NCBI GenBank assembly: GCA_965215385.1
Contig: OZ244059.1
Coordinates: 1,550,001 to 1,614,000, forward strand
Reading direction: 5' to 3'
DNA from: JAPORY01 sp965215385
Lineage (GTDB): Bacteria > Pseudomonadota > Alphaproteobacteria > Rhodobacterales > Rhodobacteraceae
DNA: 64,000 nt
The notes under the pieces are model-generated. The model made no database searches. It was not told the DNA's origin and worked only from the letters and a program-made list of their open reading frames with translations. Position 1 is the first letter of the stretch. Each line of letters starts with the position of its first letter. The translations under genes and the position numbers were made by a program. This document shows positions 8,717 to 17,130 of the stretch, piece after piece.

Positions 8717-8995
8717 ATGACTGAAGAACACGACAACGCCCTCGCGATGGCCGAACTGAAAGGCGAGATCAAGGCACTTGAGGAACGCATGGAAACCAAG
8801 CAAGCGGAATACCGCACCGACATATCACACTTGGCAGAGAAGATGGCCGAGCGCGACAAAGAAGCTGCACAGCGCGACAAAGACAACCTGCGGTGGACAG
8901 TTAGCTTCGGCATTGCTCAAATTGCGATCACCGTCGCGGTAATCGCTGGTGGCGTCGCTATCCTCGGTCTTCTGATCGGTTTGCCAACCGACTAG
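8717..8995 (+). CDS. Small coiled-coil protein with C-terminal membrane anchor
   Basis: A 92-residue protein. Residues 10-60 are rich in charged heptads (ELKGEIKALEERMETKQ, then AERDKEAAQRDKDN), predicting a coiled coil. Residues 66-88 form one hydrophobic segment (IAITVAVIAGGVAILGLLIG). The design resembles phage XhlA/holin-associated and DUF1640-type proteins, but no specific family can be assigned. It lies between IS66 debris and a perfect intrinsic terminator at 9080, which supports it as an expressed single gene. The Shine-Dalgarno is weak. Confidence 0.6.
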   Translation: MTEEHDNALAMAELKGEIKALEERMETKQAEYRTDISHLAEKMAERDKEAAQRDKDNLRWTVSFGIAQIAITVAVIAGGVAILGLLIGLPTD

Positions 8996-9005
8996 CTTGA
9001 GCCTT

Positions 9006-9069
9006 GATCACCGCGTAGGCGGCCGGGTTGCGAGCTGCCAGTTTACCCCGCCGCAATCGATCGGTGGAT
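9006..9069 (+). repeat. 64-bp direct repeat of 8433-8496
   Basis: The segment from GATCACCGCGTAGGC to CGATCGGTGGAT occurs twice, 573 bp apart and flanking the coiled-coil gene. It differs at a few positions. This suggests duplication with the IS66 debris. Confidence 0.75.
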
Positions 9070-9079
9070 GACGGCCTCG

Positions 9080-9099
9080 CCGTCCTTAGGACGGTTTTT
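9080..9099 (+). terminator. Intrinsic terminator of the coiled-coil gene
   Basis: CCGTCC-TTA-GGACGG followed directly by TTTTT, 85 nt after the stop at 8995. Confidence 0.75.
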
Positions 9100-9141
9100 C
9101 GTCCCAGAATCCCGCTCGGCGGCCGGTCCGAGCTCCGATCT

Positions 9142-9792
9142 TTACGGGCAGGTTGTATTGTACTGTAACCCGATGGGTCCCGGCCTGTTCAAGACGTGAT
9201 CCCGCGCTTGGACGCGCAGCTCTGACGCATCTGATTTCAGGCGTCCTGTCCAGCCGTGTGCCGGTTTTATGGCTCGCCGTTGGCCACACCAGTTCGTTGG
9301 GCTAGGAGTACGCGCAGCGAGCGGTAGGCCAAGAAGGTCACGGGCCTCTTCCTCAGTGTACCCTTGTGCGGTTAGAGTATTGACCCAATTAGTCAGATTT
9401 CGCTCGTCATTTTCCCGATTATGCCATCGGTAATAATTGCACGACTCAAGCCCCCCGCCTGGTGGATTGTCTCCGGTGGCTTCGCGCCGCGCACCCCGAT
9501 CCGCCTGAAGTGAAACGGTCCGCCGCAGCGTCCAGGTGCCCAAATGGTTCTCCGTCTTGACGGTTCCGGTTAGAGTATTGTTGCCGCCGCTCGTTATCTG
9601 GACGCAGGCATTCAGGACACCGGGGCGCAGGTGCTCTTGAAGATAGTAGGCAGGCATGACCGTGGCGTAATTGCCGTCGATCATCCCGTTGCTCGAATTG
9701 GCGTCAGCCCCGCCAACCAGCCCTAGCATCAGGGTTGCGCCGATCGCGGCCGCCATACAGCCGCGCATGCCCAGGTATCTCATCATGCTCAT
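9142..9792 (-). CDS. Secreted protein of unknown function behind a G12 tract
   Basis: A 216-residue protein. Residues 1-32 form a signal peptide: basic start, hydrophobic core AAAIGATLMLGLVG, cleavage near ADA. The mature part has four or more Cys, an aromatic segment (ATVMPAYYLQEHLRPG) and an acidic helix near residue 145 (AQGYTEEEARDLLGLP). I do not recognise the family. ATG at 9792 follows an AAGGGGAAAG Shine-Dalgarno-like stretch. Thirty-eight nt upstream is a run of 12 G on the coding strand, preceded by a TTGACC element. It converges on the coiled-coil gene. Confidence 0.6.
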   Translation of the reverse strand: MSMMRYLGMRGCMAAAIGATLMLGLVGGADANSSNGMIDGNYATVMPAYYLQEHLRPGVLNACVQITSGGNNTLTGTVKTENHLGTWTLRRTVSLQADRGARREATGDNPPGGGLESCNYYRWHNRENDERNLTNWVNTLTAQGYTEEEARDLLGLPLAARTPSPTNWCGQRRAIKPAHGWTGRLKSDASELRVQARDHVLNRPGPIGLQYNTTCP

Positions 9793-9824
9793 CGCTTCTT
9801 TCCCCTTCGGTGATTCAGAGGTGT

Positions 9825-9856
9825 TCTGTACCCCCCCCCCCCAAGGGTTGGGTCAA
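9825..9856 (-). promoter_or_regulatory. Putative promoter with the G tract as -35/-10 spacer
   Basis: Read on the minus strand: TTGACC (9851-9856), an 8-nt linker, 12 G, then TACAGA. The spacer is 20 nt, longer than the 17 preferred by sigma-70, so G-tract length would set promoter strength. The arrangement mirrors the one upstream of the RTX gene. The -10 match is poor. Confidence 0.35.
9831..9842 (-). repeat. C12/G12 homopolymer tract upstream of the secreted-protein gene
   Basis: Twelve C on the plus strand, 39 nt upstream of the ATG at 9792. Confidence 0.9.
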
Positions 9857-9915
9857 CCCATCTTTCGCAAAAAATTCGACGATTCCGTGATTTATGGCAA
9901 TTTTGCGACAGATGA
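9846..9915 (+). repeat. Partial copy of a dispersed repeat (family member 1)
   Basis: TCAACCCATCTTTCGC is followed by AAAATTCGACGATTCCG and a gap-tolerant match to the copies at 42052 (direct) and 40850 (inverted). Only the first ~65 bp are conserved here. Confidence 0.6.
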
Positions 9916-10647
9916 GCCACCGGCGCACAATCAACGGCGGAAGAAGAGATTTCTGTCGCGTCTGCGTCCCGTTAAAATCAATCGCACATATGGTCATTGT
10001 CGTCATTGCGAGGAAAGCCTTTGCCCGCTGAAGCGAGCCGTGGGTTTAGCCGATGATGAGGATTACGCCAGCAGCCCCGAAGATGGCCGCGGACACGGTA
10101 AGTGCCGACAGCTACAAAGAAGGAACTCGGAAACTTGATAACTTTAGGCATCTTGACATCGTGGGCCACAATAAATTCACCTCAATCGCAAAAAAACCAA
10201 GAAGAATAGGAACTTACGCTCTTGTGGTCAGATAAACGCATCCTTTATCCCCTTAAAATTTGGTTGCTGCCTATCCGACGGGAAAAATCCGATCAATTGC
10301 CTAACAGTCTCGCCCCCAACTCCACGATGCCGATGAAATAGCATCATTTTAGAGCAAGAAAAAAGGTCCCGAGGTCAAGATGTCTGAGTCTATTCACGAA
10401 ATTTGATACTGTCGTGAAAAAGTGTTCAACGGTGCCTCGAAAGCTGGTACTCGATGCGTTCGTCAATGCTCAATGGACAGCGTGAATTTAATTTACTCAG
10501 CAAGCCATTAGGAAAGTTGCTCCTGAAAGGGATGAACGACTCTGTATTCATCCAGCCGGCAACCCCTAGCAACCGACTGCACGAACTGCCAAGATCCTAT
10601 TTCAGATTATGGGTATCAGATGGAAACTTCCGGCGAGATAGTGCCGC
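9916..10647. other. No gene recognised
   Basis: Several short open frames on both strands, none with a good start, conserved motif or coherent composition. A GTCATTGCGAGG-like stretch at about 10001 resembles bacterial palindromic repeat fragments. Confidence 0.5.
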
Positions 10648-12969
10648 CTATGATCTTTTCTTGTCAAGTGCGAGGAGCAGGGGCGGAAACAGCAGAAAGT
10701 CTGCCACAAGAGCGATGACAACGGTCATACCAACAAGCAGTCCGAGTGTTTGATTGGCGGCAAGCCCCGAAGCCCCGAAAACAAGAAATCCTAAGGCAAA
10801 AACAAAAGTCGTTGTCAACAAGGGTCTGCCCACAAGCTTGAAAGTCGGCACAATTGCTTGTGCCGGTGAACTGCCCTCTGAACGAGCTCGTAGGTATTTT
10901 GACATCAAGTGAATGGTATCATCAACGACAATTCCAAAAGCAATCGCCGTCACAATAGAAGCGGCAACGCTTACCGTCCCAACCGCGTAGCCCCAGACAG
11001 CCATCGCCATAATTGCGGGTAGGAAATTGGGGACAAGGCTCAACAGCCCCAAGCGCACACTCTTGAAAACAAATACCAAAATCAACGACACCAAGGACAT
11101 CGCAACCATGGTTCCTAGCAACATATTCGTTATATTTCTGATGACCGCATACGCACTCACAATCGTCACCCCCGTCGCCGAGGTTTGGATTTCCGGTACG
11201 TTTTCCTGCAGCCAAGCCGCGGCGCGCTGATCAAATTCCATCTGCTTGCGAGCGGAAATCCCCTTGATCGCAACGGTCAATCGACTCGTCGAACGATCAA
11301 AACTAATGATATTGTTCAAGTCCAATCCAGCAGGAAGCGACAACTCATATAAAAACAAATACTGCGCGATGAGATCCGAATTTTCGGGAAGACGTTCGGT
11401 TCCGCCCCCCTCGACGTTCAAAACCGAATTCAATTGTTTCAACACGTCCGTAATTGAGGATACGTGGTTGACTTCGGGTTGTGCACGGAGCCAATTGGCA
11501 AATTGCTCAACCTGCTGCATGTACCCAACGGTTACGATGGCATCGGCTTGATCTGAACCTAAGGAATACTCCAAAGTGTTGAGCCCTGAGAAATTCTCAT
11601 CAATAAAATCCGCTGCCTGTCGTACCTTATAATTCTCATTGAGTATTTTGGCGTTATTATCGTCAAGTTCGATTTGTGCGATCCCAAAAGCACTTGCGAC
11701 GGTCAAAGCTGCAAAAATCCAAAGCAGCTTGACATTATGCGAAATAACAAAATTTCCTAATCGTTCAGAAAAAACCGCTTTGTTCTCGCTGCTCGAAGCA
11801 CTGACTCGCGCGGATGATCTAATGGGCACGATTGACATCAAGGCCGGGAGCAGCGTTACCGAATATATAAACGCGATCATCGACCCAAAGGCAACGATGT
11901 TACCCATCACCCGGAACGGCGGCATCTCCGAAAAGTTCAGGCTCAAAAATCCGATTGCCGTTGTAAGCGATGTTAGGAAAATCGGACGGGCATTGTTTTG
12001 TAAGGAATAAAGGGTCGCCGCCTTGCGATCCATCCCGTCGCGCATCCCGTGTAAAATACTATGAATCAAATGAACCGAATGGGTGATCGCGATCGCCATC
12101 AATACGAAAATAGCTGCCCCGCTCGTAGCGAAGAACTGAAGACCTACCCAACCCGCAAATCCGAAGCTGGACGCCATCACGGTGATCAGCATCACCAAGA
12201 TACCAATAACACCCCAAAATGAGCGCAAAACAACGACGGCAACGATCATCATCGTTGCAAACGCGATAGGGGCAAGAACCTCCATATCCTCATCAAGCGC
12301 ACGGCGGATATCTTGGTCGACAAGCATCTCCCCGTAGGCATAGTAGCTAAATTCGGGATTCGCCTCGTCCTGAGCACCCACGAGCGCATAGAGAGAGGCA
12401 ACAATCTCTGCTTTCGCTTCCTCTTGATTTTCCGTTGGAAGCGCGAGCGTGACAATTAGACCAGCTAGACGCCCGTCCCGAGAAACAAGACGACCAGCAG
12501 TATTCGAAGAGGTGCGAGCAATTGACTCCACCCGATCAATCAAAACTTCGTCAAGCGAGCGAGCGTCATCGACCAACGATTCGACGATTAGGCTTTCTTG
12601 TGTCCCCTCAATATGCTGGTAATTTGTCAAAGAGTCCACGCGAACAGCATAAGGAGTCTGCCACAGTACATCGGTCAACTGCTCAATTACCATCAGGGCT
12701 TCACGAGTAAATATACTATCGCCGGGAGGTTGAACAACTATGAGTGCACTGTCCGATACCGCGTAGGTCTCTTCAAACTGCTCTAATCTAACAAGATGGG
12801 GATCATCGGCGTTAAACTGGGTTCGTATTCCGATTCCCGCCGTGGCAAAGTACTGCAGCCCCGCTGCAATAGCGAGAAAGCACAGCAACACGACAAGGAG
12901 GGTGAGAAAACTTCGATGAACAACGAAGTCGAAAAATCGGGAGATGTAGGTGTCAGCCAATAATACCAC
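10648..12969 (-). CDS. RND superfamily exporter (MMPL / HAE3 type)
   Basis: A 773-residue inner-membrane transporter built from two repeats. Each has one N-terminal transmembrane helix, a periplasmic loop and a cluster of five to six helices. The first cluster runs from about residue 220 to 380 and the second from about 610 to 765. The repeats LIHSILHGMRDGM and DDTIHLMSKYLR are the typical helix-4/5 segments of MMPL/HAE3 proteins. Such proteins export lipids or hydrophobic compounds using proton flow, usually without an outer-membrane channel. The start is GTG at 12969. The gene is divergent from the GPP34-P450 gene, with 494 nt between. The substrate is unknown; a product of the neighbouring P450 is only a guess. 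Confidence 0.87.
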   Translation of the reverse strand: MVLLADTYISRFFDFVVHRSFLTLLVVLLCFLAIAAGLQYFATAGIGIRTQFNADDPHLVRLEQFEETYAVSDSALIVVQPPGDSIFTREALMVIEQLTDVLWQTPYAVRVDSLTNYQHIEGTQESLIVESLVDDARSLDEVLIDRVESIARTSSNTAGRLVSRDGRLAGLIVTLALPTENQEEAKAEIVASLYALVGAQDEANPEFSYYAYGEMLVDQDIRRALDEDMEVLAPIAFATMMIVAVVVLRSFWGVIGILVMLITVMASSFGFAGWVGLQFFATSGAAIFVLMAIAITHSVHLIHSILHGMRDGMDRKAATLYSLQNNARPIFLTSLTTAIGFLSLNFSEMPPFRVMGNIVAFGSMIAFIYSVTLLPALMSIVPIRSSARVSASSSENKAVFSERLGNFVISHNVKLLWIFAALTVASAFGIAQIELDDNNAKILNENYKVRQAADFIDENFSGLNTLEYSLGSDQADAIVTVGYMQQVEQFANWLRAQPEVNHVSSITDVLKQLNSVLNVEGGGTERLPENSDLIAQYLFLYELSLPAGLDLNNIISFDRSTSRLTVAIKGISARKQMEFDQRAAAWLQENVPEIQTSATGVTIVSAYAVIRNITNMLLGTMVAMSLVSLILVFVFKSVRLGLLSLVPNFLPAIMAMAVWGYAVGTVSVAASIVTAIAFGIVVDDTIHLMSKYLRARSEGSSPAQAIVPTFKLVGRPLLTTTFVFALGFLVFGASGLAANQTLGLLVGMTVVIALVADFLLFPPLLLALDKKRS

Positions 12970-13386
12970 CTTCGCGCGACGCTGTATCTTTTTCAGGGCA
13001 AACTGTGTAATCTCAGCCTTACATAGCCAACACGAGGACTCTGCTCAACTGCAGTTGAACTCCCATCGTTCAACTACTACTTTCTATCATGTCTTTGTGG
13101 ATTAAGCAAAAGGAATTTGAAATCAAAATTTTCAAATCCACACGCGTCCACAACACGATCGGCGTGATAAGTTTATGGCAAGGGTTCAGTAAGAGGAATA
13201 GCACGGAAGAATTTGTGTTCCCTACTCGGCTGATCGATGCCGCTATCGCCAATAGAGCGACCCTTTTCGAGAGAGTATTAGTACATCCGATACCCCGCCA
13301 AGCGCTGCGGCATAAAATTGACGCCGAGCGATCGAATTCAGTGGCAAGGTGTCCCCATCAGGGAAAATTTCGTATTTGAGAATTAC

Positions 13387-13415
13387 TTGACAGACTTGAC
13401 TATTCCGCTTAAACC
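13387..13415 (+). promoter_or_regulatory. Candidate sigma-70 promoter of the GPP34-P450 gene
   Basis: A consensus TTGACA (13387-13392), 17-nt spacer and a weak TAAACC -10, about 50 nt before the TTG start. Nothing else is seen in the 12970-13463 intergenic stretch. Confidence 0.4.
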
Positions 13416-13463
13416 CGACTTGAGTAGGTTTAGTGGTTTGTTCCGACCCGAAAGGCTTTCTCC

Positions 13464-15536
13464 TTGCATTTAGTACATGATTTAATCCTTTTGCTCCTCA
13501 ACGAGGATACCGGTTACTTCCACCAAGTTCCGGGCTGGAATTTGAATTGCGCCATCGCTGGCGGATGCCTGGCCGACCTTGCACTTTCGGGCCACATTGA
13601 CACGGACTTAGACCATCTCTTTGTAACCAAGCGCGACAAGATCAAAGTTCCCTACCTCAATAAGATATTGGAGGAGATCAACGCAGAACCAGACAAGAAA
13701 AACACTCAGTATTGGATCGAACGCCTATCCACCCATTCCGAAGAGGTCATGGTCGCTTCCTTGAGTGACTTGCGGGACGAAGAAATCCTGATCGAACACT
13801 CGGGCGGATTTTGGTCGCTTGCCCAAGGGACTTGGCAGGTTGAGGCATACTCTATGCCCTCTGAAATACCGAGCGAATTCGTTAAAACGCGAATTGCCAA
13901 AGTACTTCTTGGTGGCGAGATTCCGCATCCAAAAGACGCTATCCTCGTAGCATTGGCGAAATCCTGCAATGTGTTGCAATACATTTTTCCGGCGACCGAC
14001 GAAATTGCCGAACGCATTGACGTCATCTGTAATCTTGATGTCATCGGTCGCTCAGTGGGCGAGGCAACTGCGAAGAGCATCGCACAGCCGAGGTTCCATC
14101 GGGCTTTGAACACGAAACCTATTCCGTTGGCTCCGCTGCGCGATTTGCTCTTTAACCCCTTACTTCGAAGCGGCAATATTCCGGCTCTTTTTGCTGACGT
14201 CGCGATAAAGCATGGCCCTGTCTTCAGGCTCAATGTGCCCTTCCAAAAGGAAAAAATGCTATTCCTCGCGGGGCCTGGCCCAAACCGGTGGATGCACCAA
14301 GTTGGTCGCAGCTATGTAAGATCAAAAGACTATCTGTCGGAATTTGAAGAGGTCTATGGTGCCTCGAGGATTCTTCCCTCCATGGATGGTGCCGATCACT
14401 TCCGCATGCGTAAGGCAATTTACGCAACGTACTCACGCGCAGCGCTCGCTGATCGTCTTGATGAATTGTATTATTTTGCCCGCAAACATTTGGCGACCTG
14501 GAAACCAGGCGATATTCTCTATGCCGTTAACGACTTAAAAAAGTTTAGCAATGCACAATTTTCTCATCTGTCCGTCGGTGTTGATACCCAACGAGAATTC
14601 GAGAACCTCGTTGAGTTTAAGGAGCGCTCGCTAACGACGCATGTTCAACGGACACTTCCGAAGTTCATGCTCGAAACACCTGGTATGAAAAGGCGCAAGA
14701 AATTAATCGGTAATTTGGTGAATCGCATTCAAGCCGCGCATACTCCGGCTCAGCGGGTCGGCAAGCCCCACGATATTGTGGACGATATTTTAGGCCTACA
14801 CGCCGCCGACCCACAATTTCTGCCGGAGACAGATCTCGTTTTCTCCCTTATTTCGCCGCTAATTGTTAGCCTCTATATGGGAAATGCGCTCGCCTTTGCG
14901 CTCTACAATTTGCTGCGACATCCCGAACTCTACCGGCAAATTCAAGCGGAAGCTGATCGGATCTTTGCAAAGGACGATCCAGATAAGGAGGCTGTGAGCA
15001 AGTCTGAACTTGATCTGACATATCGTTTTTTCATGGAGTCGCAGCGTCTCTATCCGATTATCCCGATCCAAATTAGAACCGTCATGAACTCTTGTGTTAT
15101 TGAAGGTTACGAAATCCCCTTGGGTTCCAAAATCCACCTTGTTCAGACAGCCACACACTATATGGAAGATATTTTTCCGGACCCCTTCACATTTGATATT
15201 GATCGTCATCGAACCGAGGGTGATAGTTTGTATCATGTTTTAAACTATGCCCCATTCGGCCTCGGCACCCATAAGTGTTTAGGTTTTCAATGGGTTGAGC
15301 TCCATCTCGCGATCAATCTATTGATGCTCGTGCATTATTTTGATTTCGAATTGTCCCCTTCCAATTACCAACTCCGCATCAATCCGTTCCCAACCATGTG
15401 CCCGACGAAAAAAATGAAACTGCGGATCACCGAACAAAGACATCCATTGCGACCGCAGGAATCGCGCCCGGCATTCGCAGCCCTCAAACACGCGGAGCCA
15501 ACGGCCTGTCCCGTTAGCGCGGCGAAAAGCGCCTGA
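13464..15536 (+). CDS. GPP34-domain / cytochrome P450 fusion protein
   Basis: A 690-residue protein with two parts. Residues 1-200 match the GPP34 (GOLPH3-like) fold. The opening SLHLVHDLILLLLNEDTGYF and the AIAGGCLADLALSGHID helix are its usual first motifs. In eukaryotes this fold binds phosphatidylinositol-4-phosphate. Residues ~215-660 are a cytochrome P450: ExxR in MESQRLYP (E525, R528), and the heme-binding loop FGLGTHKCLG with the thiolate Cys605. The I-helix (SPLIVSLYMGNALAF) lacks the usual acid-Thr pair for oxygen activation, so the chemistry may be unusual. The start is TTG at 13464; the frame is open only about 30 nt further upstream with no better start. The N-terminal domain might place the enzyme at a membrane (inference). 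Confidence 0.82.
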   Translation: MHLVHDLILLLLNEDTGYFHQVPGWNLNCAIAGGCLADLALSGHIDTDLDHLFVTKRDKIKVPYLNKILEEINAEPDKKNTQYWIERLSTHSEEVMVASLSDLRDEEILIEHSGGFWSLAQGTWQVEAYSMPSEIPSEFVKTRIAKVLLGGEIPHPKDAILVALAKSCNVLQYIFPATDEIAERIDVICNLDVIGRSVGEATAKSIAQPRFHRALNTKPIPLAPLRDLLFNPLLRSGNIPALFADVAIKHGPVFRLNVPFQKEKMLFLAGPGPNRWMHQVGRSYVRSKDYLSEFEEVYGASRILPSMDGADHFRMRKAIYATYSRAALADRLDELYYFARKHLATWKPGDILYAVNDLKKFSNAQFSHLSVGVDTQREFENLVEFKERSLTTHVQRTLPKFMLETPGMKRRKKLIGNLVNRIQAAHTPAQRVGKPHDIVDDILGLHAADPQFLPETDLVFSLISPLIVSLYMGNALAFALYNLLRHPELYRQIQAEADRIFAKDDPDKEAVSKSELDLTYRFFMESQRLYPIIPIQIRTVMNSCVIEGYEIPLGSKIHLVQTATHYMEDIFPDPFTFDIDRHRTEGDSLYHVLNYAPFGLGTHKCLGFQWVELHLAINLLMLVHYFDFELSPSNYQLRINPFPTMCPTKKMKLRITEQRHPLRPQESRPAFAALKHAEPTACPVSAAKSA

Positions 15537-15784
15537 CTTCTCCTATGAGAACATCTGTAGCAACGGCCGACAGTTTCGTTCACTGAGATCAATACTTGTA
15601 CCAGCATTTGAAGGGTAGCCCATTCAGCCCGATACTTGATGAGCAATCCTTCTCCCTTTCGGCCCTTGCACTAATACGCTTTTTCTTATCTGACCGAGTG
15701 AGCATACCCGACAAATAACTAATCAGCGTTACTGTACAGCGTTTCCAACCCAAGACGCACTGACGCCAAGGAGTTCTATTGCCT

Positions 15785-16279
15785 ATGAAACCCGTTAAAA
15801 TCAGCCGGACCGTTGCTGCTCCCGTGCAAACTGTGTTTGATATCGTAGCCAATGGCCGTAATTACGGGCAGGCTATTCCTGAAATTGATACAGTGGAATT
15901 TCTTACGGTGAATGAAACCGGGGTCGGAGCACGCTTTAAGGAGACTCGACATTTTAACGGCGTTCAGGCGATTTTCGCCAAGGTTTTTGGCCTGTCGGCG
16001 ACCGAAAGCGAGGTCACGGGCTATGAAAATGGTAAGCTGGTACGGCTGATGACCGAAGAGGCGGGAGCACGTTGGGATACAACCTTTAGCGTGACCCCGG
16101 TTGAAGGTTCCAACCAAACCAAACTTGACATGCTCGTCAAAATAGAACCAGTCAGTTTGCTCGGTAAGCTGATCACACCCTTACTGCGCCCGGCAGCCGT
16201 CAAAGGCATCACGGCAGATGTCGAAGCGGTTAAAGCCTACGCAGAGGCATTGGCAAGGCCTCAACCTCAATCCAATTGA
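15785..16279 (+). CDS. SRPBCC (polyketide cyclase / START-like) protein
   Basis: A ~164-residue protein of the SRPBCC ligand-binding fold. It opens with VKISRTVAAPVQTVFDIVANGRN, the standard first strand and helix. A curved sheet follows, with ETRHFNG in the middle. It ends with a long helix (ITADVEAVKAYAEAL) that closes the hydrophobic pocket. The family binds or processes hydrophobic molecules. AAGGAG lies 11 nt before ATG 15785; a TTG two codons earlier (15779) is an alternative start. It sits 248 nt after the P450 gene on the same strand, so joint action on a lipid or polyketide is possible but unproven. Confidence 0.78.
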   Translation: MKPVKISRTVAAPVQTVFDIVANGRNYGQAIPEIDTVEFLTVNETGVGARFKETRHFNGVQAIFAKVFGLSATESEVTGYENGKLVRLMTEEAGARWDTTFSVTPVEGSNQTKLDMLVKIEPVSLLGKLITPLLRPAAVKGITADVEAVKAYAEALARPQPQSN

Positions 16280-17103
16280 GGGACTCTTGTGATCTGAACC
16301 CAAGAAGTGAGGCGATGACAGCTATAAGGTCATCTACCTATTTCGTTTTGGGATGCAAATTTGCGTCAGCCCGTTCGCCAAGTCTTTCAGCGCATTTCGA
16401 AAACTTCGCGCTTCAGGCGGTTTGAATGCAACTTTCCCAAAAGGGAGTAACTCACTCTGTTTGGTCAAGCAGTCGCGTAGCGTCGCGCTTTCCATCGGAC
16501 GAAATCCTCCCCTCCGCCGTTCGCCCAACAGCCCTATAGTGCCAAGAGTGCATTGGCACCAGCGTTCGAAGAACGAGCCCGGATTTCTTGAAGCGGTTGA
16601 CCGCGAATGTATTGCGACTACTCTCGACCTCAGCAACATACGGAATTATCGGGGTTGCCAATTACCGAGAGTTACTCCCTTCCCAAAGGGACTTGCGCAC
16701 TGGGTGCGGACCACGCGTCCAAAAAAATTTCCCTTACTGCGTGAGGGCGTTAACGGTTGCCAACCAAGCCGAACCCACGCCATGCACTTTGGTTGAATCT
16801 CACAAAAATTTTGGAAATTTCGCAAATATCTTGGGAAGTTCACGGAATCATTGCCCATTGCCCATCAGTTTGACCGATTGTGATTGAGTGAATTATCTTC
16901 TGAAAGGGGCGTCCCCGGCGTCAATAGGTTGACTTTAAGTGGGCGATTTTTTCCCGTTCATTTGGCTCTGCGTGATTTCTCGTTGTCTAAGGTAGTGTCA
17001 AGTGAACAGTGTGCGCAAGCCTGAAGCAATCATCCTTTCAAGATGGAAAGCGAAATGCTGCAAGAGTAGGGTCGAGCCCTCTTGGACAAGCTTCGCTTGG
17101 CAC
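16280..17103. other. No gene recognised; contains an inverted repeat
   Basis: Short open frames on both strands lack coherent protein features. AGGGAGTAACTC near 16441 is repeated inverted as GAGTTACTCCCT near 16668, bounding about 240 bp. This could be a decayed MITE, but no flanking duplication was found. Confidence 0.4.
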
Positions 17104-17130
17104 TTGACAACCTTTGGGGGGGGGGGGGGG
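17104..17130 (+). promoter_or_regulatory. -35 element and G tract of the RTX gene promoter, split by the IS insertion
   Basis: A perfect TTGACA (17104-17109), six nt, then 15 G. Without the 2.44-kb insertion, the tract would run into TAGGCT at 19580 and the RTX start 57 nt later. G-tract length would then set the -35/-10 spacing. The promoter reading is inference; the tract and the split are seen. Confidence 0.45.
17116..17130 (+). repeat. G15 homopolymer tract (left flank of the DruA-IS4 element)
   Basis: Fifteen G end exactly at the left terminal repeat of the element. The last 9-10 match the G run on the other side (19571-19579) as target duplication. Confidence 0.88.

Noticed and set aside
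16353..16796. A 147-residue plus-strand frame in the long intergenic stretch
   Set aside because: Overlapped by equally long frames on the other strand and in other frames, with no motif or start signal.
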